64,000 bases of DNA from Rhynchopus euleeides (GCA_963210315.1 OY723266.1:1550001-1614000); one strand, 5' to 3'; counted from the first letter of the stretch, positions 30,949 through 43,088 are shown. Translations and numbers: made by a program. The notes: generated by a model not told the origin, from the sequence alone.

Positions 30949-31552
30949 CTGGGGGGGGCTAAATAGAAGACCCCCCCCCTTGTAATAGGCGTATAAACGC
31001 TTTTTTTGGGGGGTTTTCAGAATCCAAAATTTTGGGCAATTTTTGCAGTGGGTGGCCAAATACAAGGGGGGGGGTCTTGTATTCGGCGGTCCGTGAATTT
31101 TCCCAATTTTGGCGAATTTTGCTCCAGGTGACCTCGTGGAATCGCGATTTTCGCCTTCCATTGCACTATTCGGAATCCGTGCGGATCGTGGTGGGGTCAT
31201 TTTGTGGGTGGAGGTGTCAAGTTTCACCCATGAAATGTGGGTCTGATTTGGCTCCTGATAATGGGAGGATATTCCCAGGAGTCAGCCACCTGTGAGGACC
31301 CCCACACTGGTGTCCAAAACCCTGTTCTTTTGAATGTTTGGATTCCGTGCGGATCGCAGTGGGGTCATTTTGACCATGGGGTGCCTGTTAGGACTGGAAA
31401 AACAGGCTGAAAATTTGAAAATTGGCCAAAATTCACGGACCGCCGAATACAAGACCCCCCCCCCTTGTATTCGGCCTAAAATTTTCTGGATTTCGAATTT
31501 CCAGACCCCCCCCTTCTATTCGGCCACCCCCTTCTATTTAGCCCCCCCCCAG
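30949..31552. mobile_element. Second MITE with TA duplication, abutting the first (604 bp)
   Basis: Left end CTGGGGGGGGCTAAATAGAA at 30949, right end the inverse finishing CCCCCCCCAG at 31552. TA flanks it at 30947-30948 and 31553-31554; the left TA is also the right TA of the neighbouring element, so one inserted at the edge of the other. Inside is a further inverted pair (about 31065-31110 and 31412-31462, shared GCGGTCCGTGAATTTT) and a direct pair with GTGGGGTCATTTTG (31190 and 31358). No coding capacity. Confidence 0.75.
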
Positions 31553-31554
31553 TA

Positions 31555-32700
31555 GGGGGGGGGTATATGTGCGTGAGAAACCCGAATTTTTGACATATGC
31601 GAAAACGGCACCTAAGTCGACATCCAACCATACAAAGTGGTCCAAAACACCCCAGAAACACCTACAGGGCACTTTGGTGACCCCCAGTGCCCTCTGGGGG
31701 CCACTTATCTGCCATGCTCATTTTCCTGCCTAGGTTTGGTACCTGGCCTAGGTACCAGGCATAGCCACCCACACTGATACAACATATTGTACGGAATATG
31801 GTTGGCTCGTCGGTCAAACCAGGTCCCATTTGATATCCCATGCACATGCGGGGGTATCCCGCGTGACCTGGTGATGATATCCTGCGGATTCTGACCTCCA
31901 TATCCCGCAGAGATGGCCCTGTCTCCCGGGGGGCATATGGCGGACGGCAGGGATATCCCATTTTCATATATCCCGCTGGGTATCCCACATGTCCTGGTTG
32001 CATGCCTGTCCTGACAATACTCCCGCAAGCAATCAGATGTTGCAAAGACATGGACTCAGAGACGCTGTGGACGGCGACACCAATAATCAGAGATGTGCTT
32101 CCTGCCTCGAATGGAGCCTGGCCTAGGCAACTGGTGCAGTTGTGACACCAACAGAAAGAGCCACAGAGAAAGAGAGGGTGCTAGGTTGGTGCTGACTGAG
32201 TCTGAACTAGAAGAGGGCAGAGATGTGTGTCTCGTCAGCGGACTCTCGGACTAAGTGGGATGACGCATGTGAGCGTCGTTTTGCTTAGAATAAAGGCTAA
32301 TTGACGTACAAACAGGCCCACAGGAGATGGGCTGCAAGTTTGGGGGTCAAAAATATCGTTTCTCGGAAGAGAACGGGTCTGGTGGACCCTGCCCTCGATC
32401 CAGAATGCACCCCCCCACACCCCTCGGCATTGCCAGACACCAAAAACCCTGAAAATAGATGTCCACTGTTCGCAAAAATCTGAACACCTCTCCCACAGGG
32501 ATGGCCCAGGTACCAAACCTAGGCAGAAAATTTTGACGTCGCAAAAAAGCCTCTGGAGGTGCCATGAGGGGGTCTGGTGTGTCGGATAGGGGGTGATATC
32601 GGTGTTCTGGGGTGGTTGGTGGGGGTTTTGACGGCCGGTACGTCAAAAGAAGTCGATGTTCAAAAATGTGGTGTTTCTCACGCTTTTTAAAGGGCAGATA
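31555..32700. repeat. Repeat block with 25-bp inverted pair
   Basis: TTTTCCTGCCTAGGTTTGGT at 31721-31740 recurs inverted at 32507-32530 with one base less, so an 800-bp element bounded by these is possible. The interior is full of ATATCCC motifs (31800-31985). No gene. Neither target duplication nor clear ends found. Confidence 0.45.
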
Positions 32701-33394
32701 CCCCCCCCTAACCCCCCCCCCCCTCCCCCCCCCCCCCTCAAGTTCCGAGGCGTGTTCTATACAGCATGTGTGCTGTTGCGCAATATCAGCGATGTGCTTC
32801 TGTTGTTTTCTGGTGTGTTTGCGGTGAGCAGTCTGTCGGAGAGGGGCGGGGAGTCAAGGCCGCCCGTCACGTCATGGGTAATGTGTGGGAGGGGGCGGGT
32901 CGAAAAGTGGTGTGCCGGTGGAAGCTACAAGAAAACGGAGGGCGGGCAGTGGACATATCACATGTAGGGCAGGGTGTGTTCGGTGCGTTCCGCACTGCTG
33001 CAGAAAAGACTCACGTGGATGTGTGTGTGCGGAGCTCCGCTCTGTCAAAAGAACGCATACTAAGAATGCCTCCCCACCGCACCGCTCCCCACCGCTTCTT
33101 TGCTGGCGTCGTGAGTGAGGAGAGGGTCTTGCGACTCCCACTTGATCAGACACGGAGGTGGTGGGCACAAACACGATGCATCGTTGCCGTCTTGTGGTTC
33201 TTTCGTCTTCGGTGGGCACATCTGCATCTTCCCCCCATCCAGCCCCAGGTCACACACAGCGCGCACGCCAACAGCCTTTTGCGCCACTACACAACCAAGC
33301 GAGCCAGCAGCTCTCTGCGACACCAGCCAGAAGGCTGAACATAAGTTGCCCCTCGGGCACCAGGAAAAGCAAGCCGGCAAGATCGCAATGGAAA
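32701..33394. other. Spacer, no gene recognised
   Basis: Starts with C runs (32700-32740). No convincing frame. The segment 32960-33010 weakly resembles the 26485 repeat family. Confidence 0.4.
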
Positions 33395-33853
33395 TTAGGT
33401 CCTGTGAGGGGTGTGTCGATTTCGACTCGCCCGATAAAGTATGCTTCTGTGCAGGCCCCACACTCTGCCCGGCGGTTGCGGCGGGGTCATGGCCGAGGGC
33501 CACCAGGCGGCCAGACGTTCCAAGTCCTTCTCGAGGCGCTCCACGCGCTGGCGGGTCTGCTGCGCTGCCGCCACGACGCCCCCCCGCCTCCGGACCTCCC
33601 CACGTGTGTCTTGGACTTGGGCAGCTCGGCCCGCCTTCGCCGCCGCCTCGCGCTCCTCTCGCAGCCGGACCTGGAGGCCGTCGTCGCGCCGCTTGAGGCG
33701 GTTCAAATGTTCTTCCTTGTTCTTCTCCTCCGCTGCCGCCGCTTTTCCTCCTCCAGCATCGCCGTGTCCGTGAGGACCACGGCCTTGCTGTTAACCTGCA
33801 CCGACCGCGTGGGGGGGTGCCAGAGGAGGGGGCTGTCCGCAATGATGATACGG
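33395..33853 (-). pseudogene. Possible fragment of a coiled-coil protein gene
   Basis: On the minus strand, about 33853-33710 reads IIIADSPLLWHPPTRSVQVN, SKAVVLTDTAMLEEEKRRQ, and a neighbouring frame over about 33746-33400 reads EEHLNRLKRRDDGLQVRLRE, then QQTRQRVERLEKDLERLA. Both have the heptad and charge pattern of a coiled coil, and the frame change between them falls within the AGGAGG-rich stretch near 33740, so either a one-base shift, an intron or a broken gene is possible. No start codon or ends identified. It could also be chance in GC-rich DNA. Confidence 0.3.
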
Positions 33854-34250
33854 CTACACCGTCCTTCGGCTCATCCGTTAGCCTGTCTGGCGTGTGTGTG
33901 TGTGTGTGGTGACCACGTTTTGTGTGGGGAGATCCTGCGCGGATCATTGCCCACCCCCGCCCACTTCTACGTCACAGCGGAGGCCCCACTCGGGTTAGAG
34001 TGTGGGGCCAACTCAGTGCCACTCCGGGGAGGAGGGCGTGCAGCATAGCCAGCGTGGTGTGTGTGGCAGCAATGTGTTAGTGATTTGCCATCGCTGTAGC
34101 AGTCACCGCATCGGTCCATGCTGTGGCGTTTGCAGAAGCCCATAGTGACCGGGAGCCCGTCCCCCTCTTTGTGGTGTGTGTGTGTGTGTGTGGGGCAGTT
34201 ATCATCAGTAAGATTGGCAGGTTTGCATTCCACCCCACCGCCACCCACAG

Positions 34251-35037
34251 CCAAGCGTCCAGCTAGAGGAAGGATGGAGTGAAAAGGCTTTCCTCCGTGA
34301 GACGGCAGAAGTGTTTCGTACGATTTCGCGCAACGGGCGGATTACACTCGATGATCTGCGGAGGTATTTATCTGTTGTGTGCACACACTCTCTCAACACA
34401 CAAAGTAGCCCCGGATCTGCTCCACACAATTGCTGGGCGGGTGTCTATCGTAAAGTGAAAGGATGCTATTTTTTTGACAGGGATTTGCGACAGGGGTCTC
34501 ATGTCAACGACATTCTTCAGTATTGCATGATCTGCGCTCCTGCCTGCTGCAAAAAGGAGACTCACAGCCCAGCCCACCGCCTGCCTCCACGCCCCACAGG
34601 TGGCTCCTGCAGACGAAATTCGCGGAGGCGCGTGGGCGGGATCGGACTTTGCCTCATGAAAAGGAGGCAGAGATAGTCGGAACATTCAGCGAACTGGACC
34701 TCAACGGCAATGGGATTGTGACCATCAAGGAGTTCCGCCGCTACCACAGGTATGGCTTTTTGTCCCGTTCGTACAAACAAACAGCAACAACGCAACTCCA
34801 AGTCTTTTTTTGGTGGGAGGGGCTATTTGTGCGCACTGCAGTACCGAGCAGCCAAAGCCTTCTTTGCGCATTGGGAGAGGGCGGCGGGGTGCGGCGTACG
34901 ATGCCCCTCGGTATCCCAGGTGGCACAACACTCTCACCGCAACACACACACCTCACATCCCCCATCCCCACCTTGCCTCGGCTCACAGGGCACGCTTTCA
35001 GAGGGTCATCCAGGAGCTTCGGGACAACGGGCAGTAA
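34251..35037 (+). CDS. EF-hand calcium-binding protein (first exon not found)
   Basis: Three exons are supported: 34251-34363, 34600-34749 and 34989-35037 (stop TAA). Introns 34364-34599 (GTATTT...CCCACAG) and 34750-34988 (GTATGG...CTCACAG) both interrupt an AGG codon after its second base. The joined product has two EF-hands. The first, FRTISRNGRITLDDLRR, is degenerate: the loop lacks acidic residues at positions 1 and 3. The second, ELDLNGNGIVTIKEF, has a canonical Asp-Asn-Asn-Gly-Ile-Glu pattern and should bind calcium. The tail is RARFQRVIQELRDNGQ. The acceptor CCACCCACAG just before 34251 suggests an upstream exon with the start codon, which I could not identify. Intron 1 carries a relic of the retrotransposon B repeat; intron 2 carries a dispersed repeat. 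Confidence 0.75.
34390..34482 (+). repeat. Diverged relic of retrotransposon B repeat, in EF-hand intron 1
   Basis: ACAAAGTAG, CCCCGGA, then TTGCTGGGCGGGTGTCTAT and AAAGTGAAAGGA align in order with the B repeat at 47464-47553 of the DIRS-order element. Divergence is considerable, so this is an old insertion or excision scar. No other part of the element is next to it. Confidence 0.65.
34764..34810 (+). repeat. Dispersed repeat in EF-hand intron 2 (also at 52557-52595)
   Basis: CGTTCGTACAAACAAA and AACGCAACTCCAAGTCTTTT are shared with 52557-52595; a small insertion separates the blocks here. Family unknown. Confidence 0.75.
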
Positions 35038-36892
35038 GCCCATCCTCGTCCGTCATACCCGAAAGGCCCGCGCTGCCGACTTGCAGGGGGGGTGTGGGGG
35101 CGGCAGTTTTTGACGCGTTGATCTGCCACCGCGCCTAGCTCTGGTGGGTGAGCTCAAGAGTCCCTGCACCAGCCGATGTCAGGTGTAACCAGAACCCGTT
35201 TCATAAATAGGGGTCAACACACACACACCCACCCTTCCCTCCACCCTGGCGCTGGGTCTCTGGTTGCCATTTCTGAGGCTAATGCCTGCAGCACACGCGA
35301 GCCTTGTGCTGTAGGGGTGTAGAGTGCTCCTGCTTCTTGATACGATCTCCACTGCCGCCCCAACGCCGCTCGGCACCACTGCATGTGCAGTGTGTGCGCT
35401 GCGAAGGGGAGTTTTTTTTTGCCACGCCCTTTTTTTCCCCTTCCATCTCAGGTGTCCAGAGAATGCGTGTTGGCCATTTTTTTTCTCTGTGATATTGCTT
35501 TCTCCCCCACTCACCCAAGCTGACGCCGTGCCCCTCAGGCTGGTGTTTCTGAGGTGTCTGCCTTGCAATCCCCACGGCGTTCTGAACACGCACGTCGTGT
35601 TGGTGGGCCAACACGGCGGGTTGCTTGCCGTTGGGGTGTGGAGACACGGGATATTCGGGGTGGGGGGGGGGGAGCGAGTGAGATCTCTCGGGCTCTTCGT
35701 GCCATTTGCCCGCCTTCGCGTTCGTTGCCACGGCAACAAAATCTGCGACAACGCCGCTGCGGCGGGGAAAGGTCGCTTTCTTTTTTTCCGGCTTTCGACA
35801 GCACTTCGTATACTTTTGTCGCGCATATTTCATTTGCCAGTTGCGCTGGGGAGGGGTGGGGCGCCGCCGCCCGTCTTTTATCGGCACTCTCCTCCTGAAT
35901 TACGACCGTGATTCACAGTGCAACCGCATCTTTGACTGAACCTGTCTTGTATGATTGGATGTGTTGTGCGCAATTCATCTGTGTTCTCGTTCAATAAGAA
36001 CAGCACAGGAAGCTGGAAACCTGTCCCCTATTTCTTTGCGGATCCTTTAACACCGTTGCCTGGGTGCATCGGTATAGACATCGTATGTGCCGTGCCTTGG
36101 GATGTTTTCCTTCCCTGCACGGCTGTGCGATCCAGTCTTTCCTGGGATCTAGCTGCTTGTGACCAGACCAAGAAGATGGGTGATGGGTACGGCTCGGCCC
36201 ACGTCCTGTTAGGGGCGCACCGATGTGTTATTGGGCCCCGTGCCACAGCCAGGGTTGCAGACGTTGCAAAGTCAACATGCGGGTTGGTTGAGTTATCCCC
36301 TGGTTTGTTCTGTCGGATGAGTGGCTATGTGAACCCAACGAGGCTCAGGGCAGAGTCACAAATCAAGGGGCGGATCCAAACAACCGCAGGTGGCTTTGAG
36401 TCAACAAATGACAGTTCGATCTAAAGTGATTCGGGTCATGGCCAAAGCAATAAGTCAAAAAGTACGCAGTTCACAGCTGTTGCAAAGCGTCTCAGCTCAA
36501 ACAAAGCACGGCGTGGTAAACGCCGTTCAGGATGCAGGCGTATTGCTCGATAGGCAATGCGCATATCTGGCTTCCCATTTGTATGTATTGTTGAATTTTC
36601 ATCTGAAACTGAAACACCCCCCTCCAAAAAAAAGGTCGCTCAAAATCGACCATGCTACCAACAAAACCACGAAAAATATACAACTTGAAACAAACCAGCC
36701 AGTTGACGGTTGACGACACAACTACCCAAACAGCAGATTGAACGTGGGGCAACTCCCCCGCCCGCAAACCCGCCCACCCCTCCATGTTGACAGCCCCAGC
36801 CTCTTCTGTGCCTTTTATGCCGAAGCTCGCGACCCCCCCTCCTCCCCCCCCCTCACCTTCACACCGCCCCTGTTCAGAGAGCCACCTCTTGC
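35038..36892. other. Spacer between EF-hand and DENN genes
   Basis: No gene recognised. Base composition drops to average GC at 35940-36720, unlike the flanks, so an old repeat may lie here, but no ends were found. Confidence 0.45.
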
Positions 36893-39771
36893 ATGTATGG
36901 CCCCGACACAGCTCTTTGGCAGACAGCTTCGTATGCTATGAGCGCGGCACCTTCGCAGCACCCGCTGTTTGTGGAGTGCTTGGCCGTGGTCGGGGGTGGC
37001 GGAACCGAATGGCGCGTCCACAGAGACGATGAGATCCGGGCGAAGGGCATCGATGCCGCAGGCGCCGGGCCGCGCGAGGCGCAGGCCATCCGCTTCGAGC
37101 CACACGTCGAGCAGGTCTGGCCGGAGATGCACCGCTCCTGCACCCAGCGCCGCAGCTCGGGTGCGAAGGGCTGCCAGCTGGAATACCTCGCCCTCCCTGG
37201 GGGTGTGCGCGTGCGTGAGGCGAACGAGTCGCACTGCAGCACCCCTGCACGCAGGTCGTGGGACCCGCTGCGTGAGGACACCTCCCTCTTCTCCTACATG
37301 CTCACCACGCGTGTCGGCACACGCTTCCACGGCACTGCCCTGCAGTTCTGGGACCCCATGACCGAGGCGGAGCAGAAGGCTTTCTGGCGGCAGGCCTTCG
37401 GCGACACGCCCTGCCCACGCGTCGCCATGCAGCGCACCACCTCGCAGCTGCAGACGCTGCGCTCCCTCACGCTGCTCAGCCAGTTCCCCTACACTGACGT
37501 CGCGAAGGAGCTGCTTCTGTACATCTACCGCAGCCTCGGCGAGGGGGCGGGCCGCCCGATAGAGGCGGTGGTGCGGTGGGCTGTCAACAACGTCTACCTT
37601 CCGAAAGCGCGGTGCACCGTGGAGATCCACGTCGGCAGCAGGGTCATCCCGCTGCAGCACAGCGGGACCTGCGACAGGGGTGTGAGCGTGACGGGGCGCG
37701 CCCCCAACTACGGCTTCTCCGACGTGATGGAGGCGGTGCCCCTCCCGGCCCTCGTCCTGCTGCTGGAGGCAGCGCTGCTCGAGAAGCGCGTCGTCATCAC
37801 CAGCAGGTGCCGCAGCATGCTCGCCTCCGTCACCGCCACGGTGCTGGACCTCCTGCACCCCCTGCGGTACCCCCACGTCACGGTGCCTGTCCTCCCCCTC
37901 TTCTCCCGCATGCAGGAGGCCCTGTCCTCGCCTGTGCCCTTCCTCATCGGTGTGCTGCAGCCGACGGAGGCAGAGCAGGCCGCAGGCGTGCAGCCCTGCC
38001 ACCCTCCATGCGATGCTGTCGTCTTCGACATCGATGCGGAGAACGTCGCCGTCACAGCCCCTGAGGACGAGCCAATGCCAGGGCTGCCTCGTGACCTCGT
38101 CGCCACCCTGCGCAAGGGCTATGCCAAGCTGACAAAAGGCTTTGCCATGCAGACCTGCAGGGTGCGCGACTACGACTCGCTTCGCGGGGGCGTGCCTGCC
38201 CTGGCCCCAGGGGTTCTGCCGTGCTCCCACCCGAGCTTCCCTGCGGCAGAGCTGCACCAGCTGTTCCGAGGCGTGATGCGCCAGCTCCTCCACAGGGAGA
38301 TGGAGGCCCAGCAGCACGGCAGCAGCCTCGGCGAGTTCTCACGCATCTTCCACGAGACCCAGATCTTCCACATGCACAGCACGTTGCACACCCACGGCTG
38401 GGCGGAGCCCAGCGGCGATACCGAAGGGGCCCTGCGCACCGTTGTGATCGCCTGCGATAGGTCTTTGGAGGAGAAGGGGTGTGGCGGTAGTGGTGGAGAG
38501 AGGGAGGGTAGTGGTGGGTATGATTCGTTCCCCCAGCTGGACAAGGCGAGGCTGGGCGACGTGGTGTATAAGGAGGAGCGTGAGATGATGCTGTCGGGCG
38601 GGGATGACGAGGCGCCCACCATTGCGGAGACGTGGGTGCGGCTGATCTCCATTATCCGCGAGGTGGAGCGGAAGCGGCGCCTGCTGGGTGCGCGTGTGGA
38701 GGAGGCGTCGAAGGCGAGGAGGCTTCTGCGCACCACGGCGGATAGGTTGATGTCGCTCGCTTCGCAGGACGACATTAGCGCGTCGAGTGACGGGCAGAAG
38801 GGGGCGAAGCCATTCAGCGCCGGGAGGCGGTGGATTGCGAGCAAGCTGCGCAGGCGTGGCTCGAGGTGTGAGGATGCCACGCCGGATCCGACGCCTGTGG
38901 CGACGCCGACGCGGACGCCGCCCCCTAGTTCGACAAACCAGGGACATGTGGCGGGCAGAGGCGACCGGCTTGCAGCGTCGGGAGATATCGGCAGCAGTAG
39001 CAGCTGCGGGATGACGTCTACGCCTCGGGAGATGCCTGATGATGAGACGCGCCGTGTGTGTATCAGTGATGATGGCAGCATCGTGATCAAGGCGGCGGAG
39101 ACGGGTTTCGCCGGGTGTGAGAGTGTGCGGCTGCAGTTCGACTGCTCGTCTTCCCTGGATGGCGTCTGCTGCCCCCAGTGCTCGCGTGTCCTGGACAGCA
39201 GGGAGGCTGATGGGTCCGCGGCTCAGCTCTGCGTGAGGTGCCCGTGTGGGCGGCAGTTTGTCCCCATGTTCTCAATCATCTGCAAGCACGTTGCAACCAC
39301 GCCTCAGAGCGACGTCACGGTGATGGGGTCGACGGTGCTGCAGCATCACCTTATCACGCACAGCCAGCTTTTGAAGGAGATCGCGAGCCTGCATGCAAAC
39401 GGTGTGCCTGCAGACACCACGCTTCTCGCAAAGCATCCGACGACCTTCTGGAACATCATCCGGGTCTTCCGGGAGATTGCGGTGCCGCTGGAGATGGCAC
39501 TCCCTTCGGTATGATGTGAATGTCATCGTGTTGTTCTCCTGCCGGGGCATCAGGCGAGATGTTTTTTTTGGAGGTGTGTTGTGCGAAAGTGTCAAAAATA
39601 CACCACAAGCACCTCAATTTGTTGAGATATACCCGAAGTGTGACAGGGTCCTTCGCGAGAAGGCTCAGATGTCTTCTAAGTCAATTCGATCACCCTAACC
39701 CACCACCACCCGGCATACAGGTCGATTGGGCCCAGATATTCGCGAACCTTGTCCAGGCTTCAGGCGGATAG
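36893..39771 (+). CDS. DENN-domain protein with zinc-ribbon-like C terminus, two exons
   Basis: DENN proteins are guanine-nucleotide exchange factors for Rab GTPases on membranes. Exon 1 is 36893-39508; the intron 39509-39720 begins GTATGA and ends GGCATACAG; exon 2 is 39721-39771 and adds VDWAQIFANLVQASGG before the stop. Total 888 residues. Without splicing the frame would stop two codons after the donor. A second ATG at 36938 is an alternative start just before HPLFVECLAVVG, the beginning of the uDENN region. The central cDENN is clear (about 200-385): EAVPLPALVLLLEAALLEKR, SRCRSMLASVTATVLDLLHP, then VPVLPLF and PVPFLIGVLQ. A long low-complexity region follows, then CCPQCSRVL with LCVRCPCGRQF (about 757-790), a CxxC...CxxCxC set that could hold zinc, and a helical tail. 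Rab partner unknown. Confidence 0.85.
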
Positions 39772-41447
39772 CACTCCACCGTGGTAGTGTGCGGGGACCC
39801 CCATCCCTGTTCACGCCTCTATCTCTACACGTCAATATGTCACTGCATCCATTCCTTTTCATGAACCCGATATGTTCAGTTCTTCTTGGGGGGGTGGTGC
39901 AAGGCACGTTACCTCTCCGACAACCGGCATCATGCACCCGCCTTCGCCCCTCCCCGAATATGGTCAGCCCGAATCTGTTTCTGTATTTTATCCCACCAAC
40001 CCTTCCTTGCTGTATCCCCCCCCCCCCCCCAGTTAAGTTTCTGTTCTTAAGTCCTGCATTCTGAAAAAAATACATGCCCCCAATTTGGCGGTCCGTTTGT
40101 TTGCTCGGCGCAGCCAACTGGGGATCATTTGTGTGCCTATTTTTTTGATGGGTCCTGCGCCCCTCCCCCCACTCACATTCATCAGACGTCCATAAAGAGT
40201 GAGGAAGGGGCGCGCGTTCCAAACACTATATGATTGTTCTGTGAATGCCGAGACGCCAAGTAGGGTGTCGTGATGCGTGCGGTGTACTGAAACGTGGAAG
40301 CAAAAATCAGTCGGGCTCTGCCCCTATCGCAGGGTACGAACCACTACGCTCGTGCGCATGATCAAAAGCTCAGGTGTCTGCTGTGCCCTGTCGCACCTGG
40401 ATCTCACTCCTTCTGATCCCTTCTCTGTCTCTCTCTCTCTCTCGGATGCGATCGTTTTCGAAGCCATATATTTGTGCGTCACAACAATCCACACGGACAA
40501 GCACGCAGGTGCCAGGGTGACACACACACCTTGTGCTATGATCGCCTCGTGCAAACACCAATCAACAAAACATGGCGCCGTCTCTCTGTATAGCGATGAT
40601 TAAAGAGAGGCGACTGCCTTGCGAAGGATGTTTTTTTTCCTGCTCTCGGTATCTAGTTTTCTGCTTTTCGTGCAACCTTCTGGTCACCTGTCACGAATGG
40701 GCCGTGTGCATTTCGGTGCCGGACCACCGCAAACCCCCACCCCCACCCGCCTACTGCAACCCTTGCACCGCTCCAAGCAAGCAGCAGCGATTTAGAGCAC
40801 AACGCCCTGCCTTATTGTGCTGCCAGGCTATTCTGTTGCCTTTTTTGTTGTGTGACGGCAATGCACTCACCAACATCACCGCCACCACCAACCTGCCTGC
40901 CCGCCTGCCTGCCTGCCATATGATCCGTGCCCAACACTGCGGGTGGAATGCCTTCTGGCAACATTGTGTGACGAAGGGTCTGGCATTCATGTTTGACGGC
41001 AGAGTTAACATATTTCTTTGGGCCTCAGGGGGAGGGGGTGGGGGGTCAACGCGTATCCACTGGATTCTTTCTCTTTCTCTTTTCTGAATTTATTTTTGCG
41101 GATGCATTGTTCCTCTGGGCGGCAGCTCGGGTGCATTTCCGCCTGTCCGAGATTCCGTTGCGACTCTGCGAAGACAAAATCCACCAAATCTGCAGCGAAG
41201 GATCCCGAAAGAAAAACCAAGCTGTTTCCAACCAAAAGACCAACACTTTCCTTTGAGAGCTGTGCTCACAGCGCAGGGAACTGTGCCCAATGCAAACCCT
41301 TGCAGGACATCGCCACCCACGTGGCATATAGGAGTGAGCTTCTCGCTACTGACCAGCACCCTCTTCGGCCCCCCCTCCTCCTCCTTCTTTCAGATTTGGC
41401 ACAATAACCCCATGTCTTTTGCCTTCGTGTATTTCATATCCGTTGTA
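39772..41447. other. Spacer with dispersed repeat fragments
   Basis: Contains repeat segments at 40101-40155 (also 30217-30272) and 41252-41322 (GCAGGGAACTGTGCC; also 61335-61400). CT run at 40425-40442 and CTGC/CTGCC repeats at 40900-40915. No gene. Confidence 0.5.
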
Positions 41448-41811
41448 CCTGGGACCCCCCGTGTATAAGTCCCCCCCCCTTACCCCCGTGTTTAAGTCCC
41501 CCCCTGGGGGTCTGGCAGGGGGGGGACTTAAACACAGGGGGACCTAAACACGGGGGTGGGCTGGTCTGGAGGGTCATCAGGTGGCCCCTAGGCCCTCCAG
41601 GTGCTGTCTGAGTCGAAAAGTGGGGTGCCAAAAGTCCATCCGGACCGGAATTACCCCCCTACGACAGCAGAGGAAGAGGTCTTCTTGGTCTCCACTGTGC
41701 CACCCCCGTGTTTACGCCCCCCCTGTGTTTAGGTCCGCCCCCCCCGTGTTTAAGTCCCCCCCGGCCGAAAATCGCCTCCAGGGGGGGGACTTAAACACGG
41801 GGGGTCCCAGG
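41448..41811. mobile_element. MITE with TA target duplication (364 bp)
   Basis: Left end CCTGGGACCCCCCGTGT at 41448, right end the inverse, with about 30 bp of inverted match and one mismatch. TA flanks at 41446-41447 and 41812-41813. The sequence TTAAGTCCCCCC or its inverse occurs repeatedly inside, so the whole element can fold back in several registers. No coding capacity. Confidence 0.75.
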
Positions 41812-41813
41812 TA

Positions 41814-42710
41814 ATGATACTTCACACCCATACATACCCCCCCACCCCCCTCCCGCACCACCCTCTCCGCCCTCTGCATCCCGAAAGGAGTGACCTTGCG
41901 CTCTCTCGGGCAGGCGGGGCCGGGTGGAAGAGAGGGAGAAAGGCCTGCTCAGCAACACAACGCACAACACCCACCCCCCTGCCCCCGCCCGGCACCCACA
42001 GACCTCCACGCGCGTGTTGTGTGAGTGGAACAGACTTTGCAAAGCCTGTCATCCCAAAGCTCGATCTGACGTGCGCTCACACTCGCAAGCTGGGAGGCCT
42101 CAGCGGCAAGAAATATGCGGGTTCTTGAGGTCTCTTGAGGGGCGTACCCCCCCCGGCCCCCTTCCCCCTTCCCGTCTCTGCCGCATCAGTGCGACAATCG
42201 CCTAAAGCTTTCCATTCCACACGTGCGCATGCATGCGAGTTTTCCTTTTATTTGTAGTAGCATCACTGGCAACAATTCAATTCGGCAGCAACGCGGCAAG
42301 AAGGGCCACCCCTGGTGCCGTCTGCCCGGGAGAGGGATGGCCTGCCCCGGGAGGAGGCAGCTTTCCAGGGGGTGATGCTGGCTGATCGCCGCCCCTTCTC
42401 AGGGACCGAGTTTTGGCGGGGTGTTGTGGCGGCGGTAACCCGTAATTTTCCGGGAGGTTGATTTCTTTTTTTATTGGGCAAGCTATTTTTCTGAATTGGA
42501 TCCCCATGGGGGTATGGAAATTTAGTCATTCTTAGTCACTTTTAGGCGATTTACGCGCGGTTTTTCGGCTGGGGAAAAGAGAGTAAGATTTTCGAAAAAA
42601 ATCGATTTTTTCGCAAAAAATCGCATTGTGTCGTAGTCGCGCGTAGTCACCCGTAGTCGCCAGGTCGAGGTTCCCAGATTCCATACCCCCCCGGGGTACT
42701 GAATTACCGA
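41814..42710. other. Spacer upstream of satellite array
   Basis: C-rich at 41830-42000; from 42530 the sequence becomes A/T-run-rich with GTAGTCGC repeats (42630-42660). No gene. Confidence 0.45.
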
Positions 42711-42941
42711 TTTTTCGACATGTCGAAAAAAAAAAATTTGGCCGAAAAAAATTTTTTTTTTCGGCCGACTAAACCGAAAATCGGGCCCTCTGGGGTGCCA
42801 CACCGATATTTTTCGGATTTTTTTCGGAATTTTTTTCGATTTTTTTTGGTTGGGGTGGCCACCAGTCCAGGCTGCTGCCCCAGGGTGGCCGGATTTTCGA
42901 CATGTCGAAAAAAAAATTTTTTTGGCCGAAAAAAAAATTTT

Positions 42942-43080
42942 TTTTTACTAGTTACGAGCGACGAAGCGTAGCGAAGTCGCGAAGTAACGAAGGAAATCGT
43001 ACGACTGAAGCTTTGGATTAGCACCTCATGCCACTTCACAGGGCCTCAACACAGCCTTGAGACAGCAAGTGTGCGCTCAA
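42942..43080 (+). repeat. Split direct repeat A1
   Basis: Starts TTTTTACTAGTTACGAGCG and ends AGTGTGCGCTCAA. Identical by eye to A2. The last 13 bases are also the first bases of the B repeats, which fits recombination at a shared core. Confidence 0.85.
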
Positions 43081-43088
43081 GTTTAACA

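Noticed and set aside
30383-32030. Clustered short repeats as a CRISPR array
   Set aside because: Repeats are irregularly spaced and are parts of inverted-repeat elements in a eukaryotic genome.
36815-38317. Minus-strand open frame of 500 codons opposite the DENN gene
   Set aside because: Same effect of GC-rich codons; composition is His/Gln/Arg-rich and no motif is present.
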